A stretch of 64,000 bases of DNA. Origin: Symbiodinium natans. Its lineage: Eukaryota > Sar > Dinophyceae > Suessiales > Symbiodiniaceae. This document shows, piece after piece, positions 11,301 through 21,309 of the stretch. The DNA is taken from contig CAJNDS010002290.1 of NCBI GenBank assembly GCA_905221605.1, forward strand, positions 733,501 to 797,500, written 5' to 3'. The notes beneath the pieces are model-generated. The model worked only from the letters and a program-made list of their open reading frames with translations, did no database searches and was not told the origin of the DNA. Numbering within the stretch: the stretch's first letter is position 1; each line of letters starts with the position of its first letter. Both the position numbers and the translations under genes were made by a program.

Positions 11301-11860
11301 TTTGCTGCGTGAATGCTTCAAGGTGTTCACGTACTCTGGTCGCATGTACTGTCTCTAAAACTTGACTCCAGAGCCCGCCAGAGTCAAGTCCGTCATGGGC
11401 TGTCGGCATGCTTGTGCGTAACCCCTAAACCCTGAACCCTAAACCCCAAACCCCGAACCCCAAACCCTAAACCCCAAGTGAGGTGGGCCTGTACCTCATG
11501 AACCGCTTCTCCGCTCCTCGCCGCTACCTGGTGTGTGACGTGCTGCTGAGCCTCGGCAACGGTGTGTTTTGGCACTTCCAGCCATTGGCATGAGGATCCA
11601 TCGTCGGGTTTCAGCCTATAGGGTTTAGGGTTTAGGGTTTAGGGTTTAGGGTTTAGGGTTTAGGGTTTAGGGTTTAGGGTTTAGGGTTTAGGGTTTAGGG
11701 TACATGGGGACAGATGGGCCCTTGTGTACCAGACTTGACCATGGAAGCACCTGAAGCGTCCTGACATTTGACTTTCCGACATCCAGACCCGAAACCCTGA
11801 ACTGTCAGGAACCTGATGATCGTCACGGTGATGAATTTGGTCTGGGGCGTTTTCTTGCAG
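6231..11860 (+). CDS. Gene A: TIR-like polytopic membrane protein
   Basis: Reconstructed exons: 6231-6330, 6460-6572, 6697-6891, 6940-7117, 8912-8955, 9219-9243, 9626-9699, 9829-9898, 10029-10421, 10736-10855, 11118-11191, 11299-11345, 11479-11565 and 11809-11860. Phases agree at every junction and give at least 524 residues; the C-terminus is not found. In the reconstructed protein HSW falls at about 107-109, FLDVCCIDQ at 202-210 and RLWCVFE at 244-250, with hydrophobic segments between and after them. HSW...FLDxxCIxQ...VLW...RLWCxxE recalls TIR-like folds and a family I know from dinoflagellates; its function is unknown to me and the location is presumably a membrane. Most introns are GC-AG; 10856 and 11192 use GTTTAGGG as donor. 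The exon 9219-9243 is only 25 bases. Least certain are the first two junctions, the GA donor at 9899, and everything after 11345. The TGA at 11591 would be an alternative end. Confidence 0.75.
6892..6939 (+). other. 48-nt GC-AG intron of telomere repeats
   Basis: Between the HSW exon and the next hydrophobic exon of gene A. It starts GCAAGA, ends CCCTAAAG, and is largely CCCTAAA-like sequence. Removing it joins the two exons in phase 0. Forty-eight bases is short for an intron. Confidence 0.6.
7713..8469. repeat. (TAC)n trinucleotide array, ~755 bp
   Basis: Imperfect (TAC/CTA)n with blocks of (TGC)n, (TCC TAC)n and (GAC TAC)n. It lies inside the long gene A intron 7118-8911. Both strands are open throughout and translate to homopolymeric Thr/Leu or Ser/Val runs, so they are not genes. 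Confidence 0.95.
9244..9625 (+). other. AT-rich gene A intron with microsatellites
   Basis: GC donor (GCGTCA) after the 25-base exon and AG acceptor before the exon reading GIVSLAGILKQS. It contains (ATT)n-like, TA and AAT-rich microsatellite DNA, unlike the telomere-repeat introns around it. Confidence 0.6.
10856..11117 (+). other. Gene A intron with GTTTAGGG donor
   Basis: Opens with about ten TTTAGGG copies, the first supplying the GT donor. An inverted-repeat element (10977-11050) follows, then a CCCTAAA tract ending CCGAAG. Telomere repeats in the two orientations therefore flank the element. Confidence 0.7.
10977..11050. repeat. Inverted-repeat element, family D, copy 1
   Basis: Ends TAAGGGTCCATGTACCC and AGTGTACCCTACATGGG. 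Related elements are at 47839-47959 and 51283-51379; the 47839 copy has ends CCCAAGGGTCCATGTACC and GGTACATGGACCCTTTGGG, nearly perfect reverse complements. Confidence 0.6.
11192..11298 (+). other. Intron made wholly of TTTAGGG-type repeats
   Basis: 107 bases of TTTAGGG and close variants. The donor is the GT of a GTTTAGGG and the acceptor is the AG of a TTTAG. The join is phase 0, from the hydrophobic exon ending MPTTAKA to the exon starting GLLRECFKVF. Confidence 0.75.
11618..11700. repeat. TTTAGGG telomere-like array
   Basis: About eleven perfect tandem TTTAGGG copies, between the last two exons proposed for gene A. Confidence 0.9.
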
Positions 11861-12424
11861 GTCAGGTCAGAAGCCGACAGATGGGGGGGGGGGGGGGGGG
11901 GGTGCTGGTTGTAAATTCTGGGGCCCTGTTTGGGGTCTCGCACCGTACCTGCATCTATTACAATAGTTTCAATAAGGAGGATACCAGACGGGACCATCGC
12001 TGAGAACAAGCATATCCTCTGACCTCCCGGAACAAACCCTGAACAATAACCGTACAGCAGCACTCCAGTCAGATGCTGAGTAGGGGGTGCCCAAAAGCCA
12101 TCCAGCCGGGGTTCTACCATGAAACCCTTCCCCTCTTCCACACCCCACACCCTGTTAGTCTAGGTCCTAAACCCTAAACCCCGAACCCCCTACACCCGAA
12201 ACCCTCCTTAAACCCTTAAACCCTAATGTTGTATCCTGATTAGTGTGCCCCCCCCCCCCCGAATTGTGAAAAAAAATCCAAGAAACTATTCAGGGGGTCT
12301 ATTTGAGGAGGTCCCCCGGAATTGTGAAACAAAAATTCGGGCGATGCAAAATTCCGGCGAGGCTGTTGCATGGCGTTGTTGTCTAGAAATCGCTGCTGAA
12401 CTGAGCCTGAGAGACCAAAGATCA

Positions 12425-12850
12425 AAGCCTTAAAGCCTGAAACCTTGAGGCCTGAGGTTGTCGGGCCCTGATATTTTCAGTCTCCAGCCCCAAAACTAAG
12501 ATTTCCTTATTAAATTCTTTTGTACCGAGGCCGGGCAATCAAATTTCAAAGGGGGTAGTCCAGCAGCTGCCGAAATCCGTATAATATAAAAAGTTTGCCC
12601 CCCCGACTTTATATTTTTGTTGCGGGCTAGTTGGGTTTGGATCCAGAGGCCTAAGGGCTAAGGCTTCCTAAACCTTGAGGCCTGAAGTTGTCGGGCCCTG
12701 AAATCTTCAGTCTCCAGGCCAGCCCCAAGGCTAAGATTTCCTTATAAAATGCTTTTGTACCGAGGCCAAGCAATCAAATTTCAGAGGGGTAGTCCAACAG
12801 CTGCCCGAATTCCGTATAATATGAAACGTTTGGTCCCCCGGAAATATATA
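12425..12850. repeat. Tandem duplication, ~235-bp unit
   Basis: Two copies start at about 12428 and 12666, sharing 'CCTTGAGGCCTGA', 'GTTGTCGGGCCCTGA', 'TTTTGTACCGAGGCC' and 'CCGTATAATAT'. No gene is seen in 11861-13900. The stretch also has poly-C and poly-G runs at about 12248 and 13120 and ATCCCTTTTAAA repeats near 12960-13040. Confidence 0.8.
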
Positions 12851-13941
12851 TAATTATATATATGTATATATATATATATATATGTTTGTTGTTTTTTATT
12901 TTTGCGGGCTGGCTTGGTCAGGATAGATGATAGATGGATCCCGTTTATATTCATACAAACTCATCCCTTTTAAAATCATGTGGATCCCTTTCAACATCAT
13001 TTCATCCCTTTTAAATTCATATAAACTCATCCCTTTTAAAATCGCCAGACCCCCCACACACACCAAATTGCCCCCCCCCGCCCCCCCCCCCACACGAAAG
13101 AGCGGAGTCTAATTGTTGGAGGGGGGGGGGGGGGGGCACACTAATCAGCAGACAACATTAAACCCTGAAGTTCCAAACCATTAAACCCCTACACCCCAAA
13201 CCCTAAACTCTAAACCCCTGAACTCCTCTTCCCCGAAACCCTAAACCGCATACCACGAGCTTCTTAACTTGGGTTCTTGCACCCCCCCCCCCGCAATAAC
13301 AGGGAGTGCGGCTTCAGGCTTTTCATGTATCTACACCCGAAGGCGTCTTGAGATCAAAGCCAAAATTAGTGCTTCGTAGTAGACCGCACAAGCCTCAAAA
13401 CCCCCCTAAAATCCTAAAACGCCCAAGCCTGAAGAGGTGGGCGTGGTCTTCAACGACAACGACCCGAGAATACTGAGAGAGGCGGGGGGTGCCGGGGGGG
13501 GGAGGGGGGGTTTGGGGGTTTGGGGACCCTGAATGTTTAGGGTTTAGGGTTTAGGTTTTCGCTTTTTGGGATTCTTTGGCGGGGGAAGAGGCTTTCAGAG
13601 CTTGAGGGCTGTTTGTGAACAGGGTGCAATTAGGGTAGAAGGTCTTAGGGTTTACAGGGTTTACAGGGTTTACAGGGTTTATAGGGTTTTGGGGTTAGGT
13701 CTCTTAGGGTAGGATGTCCCGCAGTATGGGCAGCAGGTCGTTCTGGGCCAGAGGCCTTGTAAAGTTGTAAATAAGGGGTGCCCCAGAACTGCCAAGAGTT
13801 ATCGCACCTACCCTTAGGGTTTAGGGGTTAGGGGTTAGGGTTTCGGGTTTAGGGTTTAGGGTCCTAGTCTCTTGGAGTATCGTCATTGCATCGCTCTTCA
13901 CAGTAGAACAAAGCGAAATCCACATAAGCCAAGGTGATCAG

Positions 13942-15289
13942 AGACTCCTACACTCGCTCCGCGCTCCTTTGCGTCACGTTTGTCATGCCGGCTGTGCTAC
14001 TCTTTGGTTTGCCAGAACTTCTCAGACTTTGCCGATCCCATCATCCGATTGCGAGGGCGGCTGTCTAAGCCCCAAACCCTAGACCTTAGAGTCTAACGCA
14101 GCCCTTATTCACCAAAGGCCCAGTCATCTGAGCGGAGATCATAGGTAGGCCTCAGAAACAAACCCTGAAACCGTTAACCCAACCCTAAACCCCTTGCCCA
14201 TGCTAGTGGTTTTGAGAGGATGGTCGTGTCACCCGACTTTGAAGCAGAAGCTTTCAAGGCAATCATGCAGAGGTTTCCGGCACTGACCTGCTCCCTGAGT
14301 GTTTCGTTTAGGGTTTAGGGTTTGGGGTTTAGGGTTTAGGGATTAGGGTTTAGGGTTTAGGGTTTAGGGTTTAGGGTTTAGGGTTCTTGGTTCAGGGTTT
14401 ACAGGGTTCAGGGTTTAGCTACACTCATGTTAAGTTCCGCTAGAGGGATGTACTTCAGATTGGAGCTCATGCTGCTTGCACCATGGGCTGCCATTGCATT
14501 GGCCTCTACCCTACAGAGCCGTTTCCTTGTAGACCTAAACCCAAAACCCGACAACCCTTCATTTTAACTCATGGGACCTTCAGATTGGACACCTTTGCGC
14601 CGCCCTCAACAGTAGGAGTCGGCTTGCTTTCCGGCAGTTCTGTCACGGACTTGTCTTGTTTTTGTCCTCGCGCCGCCCTGAAAGTACGCCCTGAGAAGTA
14701 GGAAAGTGTTCTCCATTTAGGTTTGTCTGTTTGAGGGTTTCTGCCGCTGCTGCTGCAAGATTTCTAGCGCGCCGAGACAGCTTTGAATGCGTCGCACGGT
14801 GGGCGCCCAATGGAGCGTGTGCGCACCGTTGGTTTTTTAAACCCTAAACCCCAAACCCTAAACCCTTATGTCGGCTGAGCTACCCTACGAACATACTCAA
14901 ACCCTACGGCTAAAGCAGACTTGCAGATGTGGGTTTAGGCGTTTGGGTCGGAATAATTGCGGATGGTATTCCCTTATGGCCCCTTTATGAATCTGTTCTC
15001 GTACCCCCCCCCCCCCCAAACCCTGTTCTAGTTATTCAATTAAGGCCCCAATCGCACGGGTTTAGGGAAACAGGCTTGCAGATGTTGGGCATGGAGCCCG
15101 GCCCAGCGGAAGAAAGTTCGCCTCTCTTGCAGATTAGGGTTTAGGGTTTAGGGTTTAGGGTTTAGGGTTTAGGGTTTAGGGTTTAGGGTTTAGGGTTTAG
15201 GGTTTAGGGTTTAGGGTTGCATCGGCCTCGTAGCATGGTGCATGAGAGAGTTCGTCTTCACTTCAACCCAGCCACAAACGCATGATAGG
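13942..15289 (+). CDS. Gene C: membrane-protein exons (partial)
   Basis: Exons read as 13942-14062, 14217-14298, 14446-14528, 14584-14683 and 14768-~14828, all joining in phase. Later candidates are ~15081-15133 and 15233-15289. Hydrophobic segments include VTFVMPAVLLFGLPELL and LMLLAPWAAIALAS; another exon carries SFECVARWAPNGACAHR, and the last reads WCMREFVFTSTQ before a GTACCT donor. Start and end are not found. Its decayed duplicate at 1490-2320 shares the first two exons. The protein family was not recognised; the segments suggest a membrane protein. Confidence 0.5.
14942..15050. repeat. Inverted-repeat-type element, family F, copy 1
   Basis: Shares GTATTCCCTTATGGCCCC, an AT-rich middle and 'CCCAAACCCTGTTCTAGTTATT' with 17617-17705 and 58683-58777, in the same order, with telomere tracts nearby. 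It lies between gene C exons. Confidence 0.55.
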
Positions 15290-15711
15290 TACCTGATTAG
15301 GGTTTAGGCGTGTTTGGAGTTTCGGCTTTAAGGTACCTACCTTCCATGATTTCCTGATGAAGACAAAAGTAAGATAATTTCCAGTATTAGATATTTGCCA
15401 CTTTACCGAAACGACCCCCTGACAGATTCTTTACACTGACCAGAATACGCATTATAATTTCAGATCCCCCGATCGCCGTTGCCCCTGTCTGGTATACCTA
15501 ACTGTCTTTAGTTTCTTACACCAACCATGAAACGAGATACCCAACCCTAAACCTAAACTAAACTCTAAGGAGCTATGGGGGGGACCCGCATTGGGGGTGT
15601 TTTGCTTGCAGCCCAGCGTTTTTTTTACTTCTATCCCAGCTTCGTAACCTGTTTACGAAGCATGCCGATTCTTCAAGTAGACCCTAAGTCCGAAACCTTG
15701 AGCCCTAAACC

Positions 15712-15810
15712 CTAAACCCTCAAAAACCCTTCAGTCCAAACCCTCAAACCCTCAAACCCTCAAACCCTCAAACCCTCAAACACTCAAACCCTCAAACCCT
15801 CAAACCCTAA
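15712..15810. repeat. CCCTCAAA heptamer/octamer array
   Basis: Eight or more tandem copies of AAACCCTC, a telomere-repeat variant not seen as a homogeneous tract elsewhere in the window. Beyond it, 15840-15885 is a possible small exon (KKTEAGHAYDQGYAKP) ending in poly-G. Confidence 0.75.
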
Positions 15811-16457
15811 ACCTTAGACCCTAACCTTAAACCCTTCAAGAAGACCGAGGCCGGGCATGCCTACGACCAGGGCTACGCAAAGCCGGGGGGGGGGGGGGGG
15901 GGGCGAAGGGGATGGGTCTCTTCCGGTCTCTGAGCACTAGCGTGATTCATATTTCAGCCCGAAACCCTAAACCCTAAACCCCAAACCCCGAACCCCAGAC
16001 CCCAAACCCGAACCCTAAACCCGTAACCCTTATTTAATTATGGTGAGTGTATACAGTGTATACAGGGCTCCTACGGGGATGCTATGTATGAGGGTTGGCC
16101 TTTGGGCATACTAGCAATAAGCCACCTACTTCATATCCCTGCGGACCAACGAAAGTGTTTAGGGTTTAGGCCTCAGGGACTAAGGTCGTAGAGCTGGTAT
16201 GACCCCCCAAATTCCAGGATCGAACTCGTCCCCAAGCTCAGTCTCCTGAGGCTCCACAGCCCACTCGAACTCCTAAAGGGCCTAAAGACCGACAAAGCCC
16301 CAAGAATAACTGCCATCAATACCCCCAAGCCCTCATGCATTGGATGCATTCTTGCACTGCTCGAGATGAAGCAAGATGCGAGGAGCCCCCTAAGAGTCTT
16401 TTGTAGCCCCGCCACCAGACTCCTCTTCTTTAGGGGATTGTGACTTAGAATTTTGGA

Positions 16458-16575
16458 AGCTTACTTGGAGGTTCATGGCCAATTCTAAGTCTTCTTAGAA
16501 GCTGCTTAGAGGACGTCGGGGGCTAATAAGTACAGTTACCATTGGGGCTGTAGGCACCCTGCACCTCCAAGTAGG
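16458..16575. repeat. Inverted-repeat element, family E, copy 2
   Basis: Ends TACTTGGAGGTTCATGG and CCCTGCACCTCCAAGTA. Partner of 179-325. The preceding 16180-16440 is open in one + frame (INTPKPSCIGC...), but no function or boundary could be supported. Confidence 0.6.
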
Positions 16576-16705
16576 CCCTGAGGATTCTGGATAGGGTTTA
16601 GGGTTTCGGGTTTAGGGTTTAGGGTTTGGGGTTTAGGGTTTAGGGTGTTTAGGGTTTAAGGTTTAGGCTCTAGGGTTCAACCCTTATGGCCCCAAGAACC
16701 GCAAG

Positions 16706-17515
16706 GTGGGAGGCCTTTGATGTGGAAGCAGCACTACTCGAGGCTCCTTTTCTGCACGGTCACCCCGTAAAACCCTAAAAAAAACCATGTCCCAGCTTCT
16801 TTGAGGGGTTTAGGGTTTAGGGTTTAGGGTCTAGGGGGTAGGGTTTAGGTTTTTTGTGAGTTTAGGGTTTAGGGTTCCTCCTGTTACGCGAAAAGCCCAG
16901 AGTGGGCCCTTATGAAGTTGCATTTCTTGTCACAGGGGGACCTAGCAGAGTGCTTGGGGATTCAGGATTGGCGTATGTTGGCTTTCTGCTGGTCTTACGT
17001 TTTGGCTTTAAGTTGAAGGCTTTCAGTATCCCTAAACCCTAAACCCTAAACCCTAAACCCTAAACCCTAAACCCTAAACCCTAAACCCGATATTTGGAAC
17101 GATCACTTCGTGGAACGTGCATGTTCCTGGATCAAAGTGCAGTATAAGTCTTGTTACGACCACTCGAAGTCTTGAGATTGCTGGTCGCCCTAAGTCCGGG
17201 GTTTAGGGTTTAGGGTTTAGGGTTTAGGGGTTTAGGGGGTTTGGGCCATCATTCTACTTGCAGACGCGCAGAAGTCCCAATCTAAGGCTACTTCCTACTA
17301 CGCCCCATAAACCCTCAAAGCCCCAAACCACAACTCCCTCAATCCCGAAGCCGACTCCGAGAAGTCACTAAGCCCTGAATCCAAAAAAAGCTCTAAACCC
17401 TTCACCCTAAAACCCTTAAGCCCCAAATGCTCGAAACCCTAAACCCTAAACCCTAAACCCCTCCTCCACTCTGTAGGTGGACGGCACGGCGCCCGGCAAA
17501 GCTCGGAAGCGGAAG
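16706..17515 (+). CDS. Exon cluster, unrecognised membrane protein
   Basis: Candidate exons: 16706-16758 (WEAFDVEAALLEAPFLHG, GT donor), 16936-17011 (hydrophobic, after a CACAG acceptor), 17092-17150 (NDHFVERACSWIKVQ), about 17257-17302 (DAQKSQSKATSYYAP) and 17467-17513 (VDGTAPGKARKRKQ, bounded by GTAG and GTCAGG). The 16936 exon is open in two frames, either with a transmembrane-like stretch, and phase favours the one entering from 16758. No start or stop was assigned. Telomere tracts fill the gaps. No family was recognised. Confidence 0.35.
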
Positions 17516-17616
17516 CAAGGTCAGGGCTGGGAGGGGTTTTGATGAGAGGGCGTCAGGGTTCAGGGCTTAGCCACTTAGGATTTTCGAGGGTTTAGGGTTT
17601 AGGGCTTGGAATAATC

Positions 17617-17705
17617 GCGGTCGGAATAACTACTAATCGCATTCCCTTATGGTCCCTGTATAAGTGTACTTCAATAACCCCCCCAAACCCGATTCTAATT
17701 TTTCA
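17617..17705. repeat. Family F element, copy 2
   Basis: Contains CATTCCCTTATGGTCCCTG and 'AATAACCCCCCCAAACCCGA' in the same order as 58683-58777 and 14942-15050. Confidence 0.55.
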
Positions 17706-18014
17706 GGACTTCTTGAGGGTTTTGGGGGAAGGCTTCAGGCTCCGGTTTCCCAACCAGAATCCAACACCTCAACAGCCGCGCAGCCCCCCGCCCCCCCTAA
17801 ACTCTATAGGGTTTAGGGTTTAGGGTTTAGGGTTTAGGGTTGAGGGCGTAAGCGCTTTTGGGATGTTCAGGGCCGTTTCCGGTTTACGAGGTTCCCAGTT
17901 GTGTCTTTGTTGCATTTTTTTTGTTTATTTTTTTTTTTAATTTGCTTATTTGTTTATTCGTTTTTATTCATTTCGTTCATTTTTTGTTGTTTCGGGTTTA
18001 GGGTTTAGGAGGGT

Positions 18015-18248
18015 TTGTTTTATGGGTTTGGCTCTGTGTGGCCTGCAAGTCTGGTAGCTCCAAATACCTTAGAAGCCCCAGCGGGTTTGAGTGGTTTTTG
18101 CTCTAGGGTGCTGGCCTCAGTACGCCACGAACGAATCGATCTGCCGCCCGATTGGCTCAAGCAAGTTTTTTGGCACATTCAACGGCGCATAGCAGCCGCA
18201 CCCCACCAGACTCAGCATCAGACGTTTGATTTTGGATTTCTTTGTTAA
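18015..18248 (+). CDS. Candidate exon, unrecognised
   Basis: One frame is open for 77 codons to a TAA. The part from about 18110 (VRHERIDLPPDWLKQVFWH) looks protein-like and the front part less so. It could be a terminal exon of the 16.7-17.5 kb cluster. No family was recognised. Confidence 0.35.
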   Translation: MFYGFGSVWPASLVAPNTLEAPAGLSGFCSRVLASVRHERIDLPPDWLKQVFWHIQRRIAAAPHQTQHQTFDFGFLC

Positions 18249-18650
18249 CTGCGAAGCGTTTTCTACTCATACCCGAAGTCCTAGAGCCCGAAAGGGTTCA
18301 AATCGGGTTTCAGCCTCCCACGCAAACATCCCTCAGGAGGAAAGCCCTGGCCCTAACGTCTAATCTCAAGCTCGCAGTGTCTTAGAGACTTCTGATCATT
18401 CCTAGATGGTTTGAGGAGTTTCTCGGGTTTGGGGGGTTTGGGTTTAGGGTTTAGACTGTAGGGTTCAATATGGTGATCACGGTAGGTTTGGCAGGAAGGG
18501 TTGGTGACACGTCGAAGTCCTCGAGCAGCATGTCGTACTGCCCATTTCCTCACAGCTCACGCGATCAGGTGGCGCGGTGACGACCCTAAACCCTAAACCC
18601 TAAGCCGGATTAGGGTTTTGCATTTGTGGGTGTTTTAGGAACCTCGGGAC

Positions 18651-18654
<4 letters not shown>

Positions 18655-18702
<48 letters not shown>

Positions 18703-18795
18703 AGGGAGGGAGGGAAAGAGAGAGAGAGAGAGAGATATATATATATGTATATATATGCATATATGTATATATACATATATATATATATAATATGT
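18655..18795. repeat. (GA)n and (TA)n microsatellites
   Basis: A run of GA/GGGA repeats followed by TA-rich repeats, ending just before the exon at 18802. The AG of the acceptor follows directly after this AT-rich tract. Confidence 0.9.
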
Positions 18796-18801
18796 ATACA
18801 G

Positions 18802-19559
18802 CAGGCTCAATTTTTTCAGCAGCTTTTGAGGTACCAGGGTCGCAAAAACTTGAGCAGGCTTGATCTTTCTAAGCAATACCTCGAATCTGGCATCTGCGAG
18901 GCCGAGGACTTCCTGAAGTCTATGTGGGTTTAAGGGTTTAGGGTTTAGGGTTTAGGGGTTAGGGGTTTAGGGTTGAGGGTTTAGGGTTTAGGGTTTAGGG
19001 GTGTTTTATGAACATTCGAGGCGCTCGAGTTTTAGTGGCCTGGTGCTTTCAGACTCTTGGAATATTCGACTGGGCTCGAAATTTCAAAGATCAGTACCGT
19101 ACCAGGTCACGAAGACTCACGCAGGCCCAAATTTTCCAAACAACACAGAAGTTCGATCATCTATGAGGCCTGGGGGGCGATAGATTCTTCAAAGAAGCTC
19201 GAGCCGGCTCGAGTTGTCGCGACCCAAAGCTTTGGAAATGTTTGTTCGGGCCGGCTCGGATGTTCCAAAAAAAATTGGATTTTGGGAGCATGTGGCACCC
19301 AGGCCTCATAGATGCAACTTTGGGTTTGTTTTTGAAAGATCGAGCCGGCTCGAGTTCTTGTGTGACTTGGTGCTTCCGGAACGCTCGAACCTGGCAGTGG
19401 TTTGATCGCTTAAATCCCCCTAAACCCTAAACCCTGAACCCTGAACCCTGAACCCTAGAAACCTAAGCCCTAAACCCTAAACCCCAGGTTTGGTTGGCCT
19501 TGGGGCTTGGCTTGGGCACCATTGTGGCCAGGCGCTTCTTTGCCAAGCAGGCGGCTTGA
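18802..19559 (+). CDS. Two terminal exons, membrane-anchored protein
   Basis: Exon 18802-18927 reads FFQQLLRYQGRKN...EAEDFLKSMW and ends at a GTTTAAGG donor. Exon 19488-19559 begins after CCCCAG and reads VWLALGLGLGTIVARRFFAK, with TGA at 19557-19559. The join is phase 0. The C-terminal segment is a short hydrophobic helix followed by basic residues, compatible with a tail anchor. The intron 18928-19487 holds telomere repeats and the CGAGCCGGCTCG repeats. Upstream exons are not assigned and no family was recognised. Confidence 0.55.
19014..19410. repeat. CGAGCCGGCTCGAG-centred repeats
   Basis: Three to five diverged units of roughly 75 bases, each with a palindromic core near CGAGCCGGCTCGAG and a following CTTGGTGCTTnCGnA motif (about 19025, 19200, 19240, 19340). 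Long open frames across it are not supported as genes. The region lies inside the intron 18928-19487. Confidence 0.6.
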
Positions 19560-19681
19560 TGTTTGGGGAGTTAGGGGTTTAAAGGTTAAAGGTTTGGGGC
19601 TTAGGGCTTAGGGTGTAGGGTTTAGGGTTCAGGGTTTAGTGTTTGAGGTTTAGGGTTTAGGGTTTAGGGTTGCAGGATGTC

Positions 19682-19784
19682 ATGTTCCCCCTTATACTAA
19701 CAGTCCTTAATTAGTCGGGATTATAGTGGGGGGGGGTACTAAAATCCTTATTAAGGACTGTGAGGAAAACAGGGAACATCCCAA
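19682..19784. repeat. Inverted-repeat element, family A, copy 1
   Basis: Ends ATGTTCCCCCTTATACTAAC and GGGAACATCCC, with inner inverted TCCTTAAT/ATTAAGGACTGT. Six copies are in the window: here, 25770-25918, 26844-26952, 44316-44423, 49730-49923 and 52714-52877. Confidence 0.8.
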
Positions 19785-20150
19785 GGCTTCGGGGTTTCGG
19801 TGTTTAGGGTTAGGAATTCGGGGGGTGGGGTCGAAGGTGCTAGGGCTGTTGGGGTCTGGTGTAGGGTTTAGGGCCTGGGGTGGTTCAGGCTACCTGAAGG
19901 TTTGGGGTTTAGGGCTTATCCATTCCCTGCCGCCTAAGTCCTACACCCCCCCCCCCCCCCCCCCCCCCCCCCAATCCCAAACTGGAATCAACACTTGATC
20001 TCCCCCGGCCACCCCCAAAACATGCCAGAATCCTCCTTCCACCCCAAAAAGGCGACGGCGATGTTCGCAAACCCCCACACCGGAACCAAGAAGTACCCTA
20101 AGCCCTAAGCCCTAAGCCCCAAACAACCCTAAACCCCCCCCATATCGGAG

Positions 20151-20225
20151 GCCAAGAAGTGCAAGACTCACGTCCTTCTGGTCCACTGGGAGGTTCGCCT
20201 GCGAGCAGCTCCCTGCGAAGACTGA
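20151..20225 (+). CDS. Candidate terminal exon
   Basis: After a GGAG acceptor it reads EAKKCKTHVLLVHWEVRL and ends with TGA at 20223. It is short and unrecognised. The poly-C run at about 19947-19972 and telomere repeats lie before it. Confidence 0.3.
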   Translation, partial: AKKCKTHVLLVHWEVRLRAAPCED

Positions 20226-20390
20226 AGGGAGTCGGGGTTTAGGGTTTAAGGTTTAGGGTTTTTGTTTAGGGCGTAAATCATAAACCCCCAAACTGCATGA
20301 TACGAACTTCAGGTGGCTTAGATGCGTGTACCTTCGCATAGGCAGACGCTATAAGCATGAAGGCCCTCACTGGAGATGTATAGATGTATA

Positions 20391-20770
20391 GCAGCCGTTG
20401 CGAGTTTTAATCGTTCAAGGTAAATTGTTGATGAAGTTTTGGGCTTGGAGCCAGGGCCCCAGCCGGACTACATCAGTTTACTTACCTGACTTTGTGTTAG
20501 TTTTCAAAATAGTTGAAGTAATTCAATAAGGCCAGGTTTGTTAGTAGTTAACTCAGAAGGCGCCGGCGTGCCAAGCTCGCTGGTTTACCTAATTTGCAAA
20601 ATGCCGATTACATGAATTTGTTATAAACTCGCAATGGGCTTGTTAGCTTTGTTGAATCGGCTAAGATCCCGGCTCCCAGCCCAACTGCTTCAAGTGTGGA
20701 ATGAGTTTCAACTGATAAACTTGTTTTGCTAGCTTAAGTAGTTGGATGCAGATTTCTCGCAACGCTGACA
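20391..20770. repeat. ~380-bp imperfect palindrome
   Basis: Left end CCGTTGCGAG and right end CTCGCAACGC, with inner matched stretches such as GGGCTTGGAGCC versus GGCTCCCAGCCC. It is AT-richer than its surroundings, with no open frame. A non-autonomous transposon is likely. TA and CT microsatellites follow at 20820-20935. Confidence 0.5.
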
Positions 20771-20867
20771 GTAGCTTAGTTAAGTTTGACAAACACTCCC
20801 GGAGATGCAACGAAGACCCAAAACGGCTCTCTCTTTCTCTCTCTCTCTCATATATAAATATACACAT

Positions 20868-20902
<35 letters not shown>

Positions 20903-21309
20903 ATATACACATGTATGTGTATATATATATATACAGACACATACATGCGTATGTATTTCTATATGCAGGTATTTGTGTATGTACACATGTACACACATAT
21001 TCTCTCGCACACAAACGCTGTTCTTCAGTGTGGGCCTTTCAACCCACCGTTCCGTAGCATGAAGGAAAACCGAGCCCACGTATTCAGGTATGTAGGACAA
21101 GGGCTGGAAGGGGCCCTCCTTACTATGCTGGCTACGGTTAAGGGACATATAAAACCTGGGTTCCACGGTTCATTTTTTTTCGGATCTCAGGGCCGCGCAT
21201 GAAGAGGCTGATTCCGGTGTAGTTTCGCGTCAGCCCAAATCACTGGTCCTAAGACCTGAACTCCAAGACCTAAACCCCAACACCTGGTTTCCAAAACCCG
21301 AAGCAACCC

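Larger units (their letters stand above)
12095..15580. repeat. Segmental duplication, copy 2
   Basis: Same block order as 690-2780, offset by roughly 11.4-12.9 kb. It is longer because of an inserted region at 12240-13130 (poly-C, a tandem duplication, AT-rich DNA) and different telomere tracts. It carries the better-preserved exons of gene C. Confidence 0.85.

Noticed and set aside
11695-12150. Minus-strand 151-codon frame
   Set aside because: It runs through a poly-G tract and overlaps the + strand hydrophobic exon at 11809-11860, which fits gene A in phase; no minus-strand splice pattern was seen.
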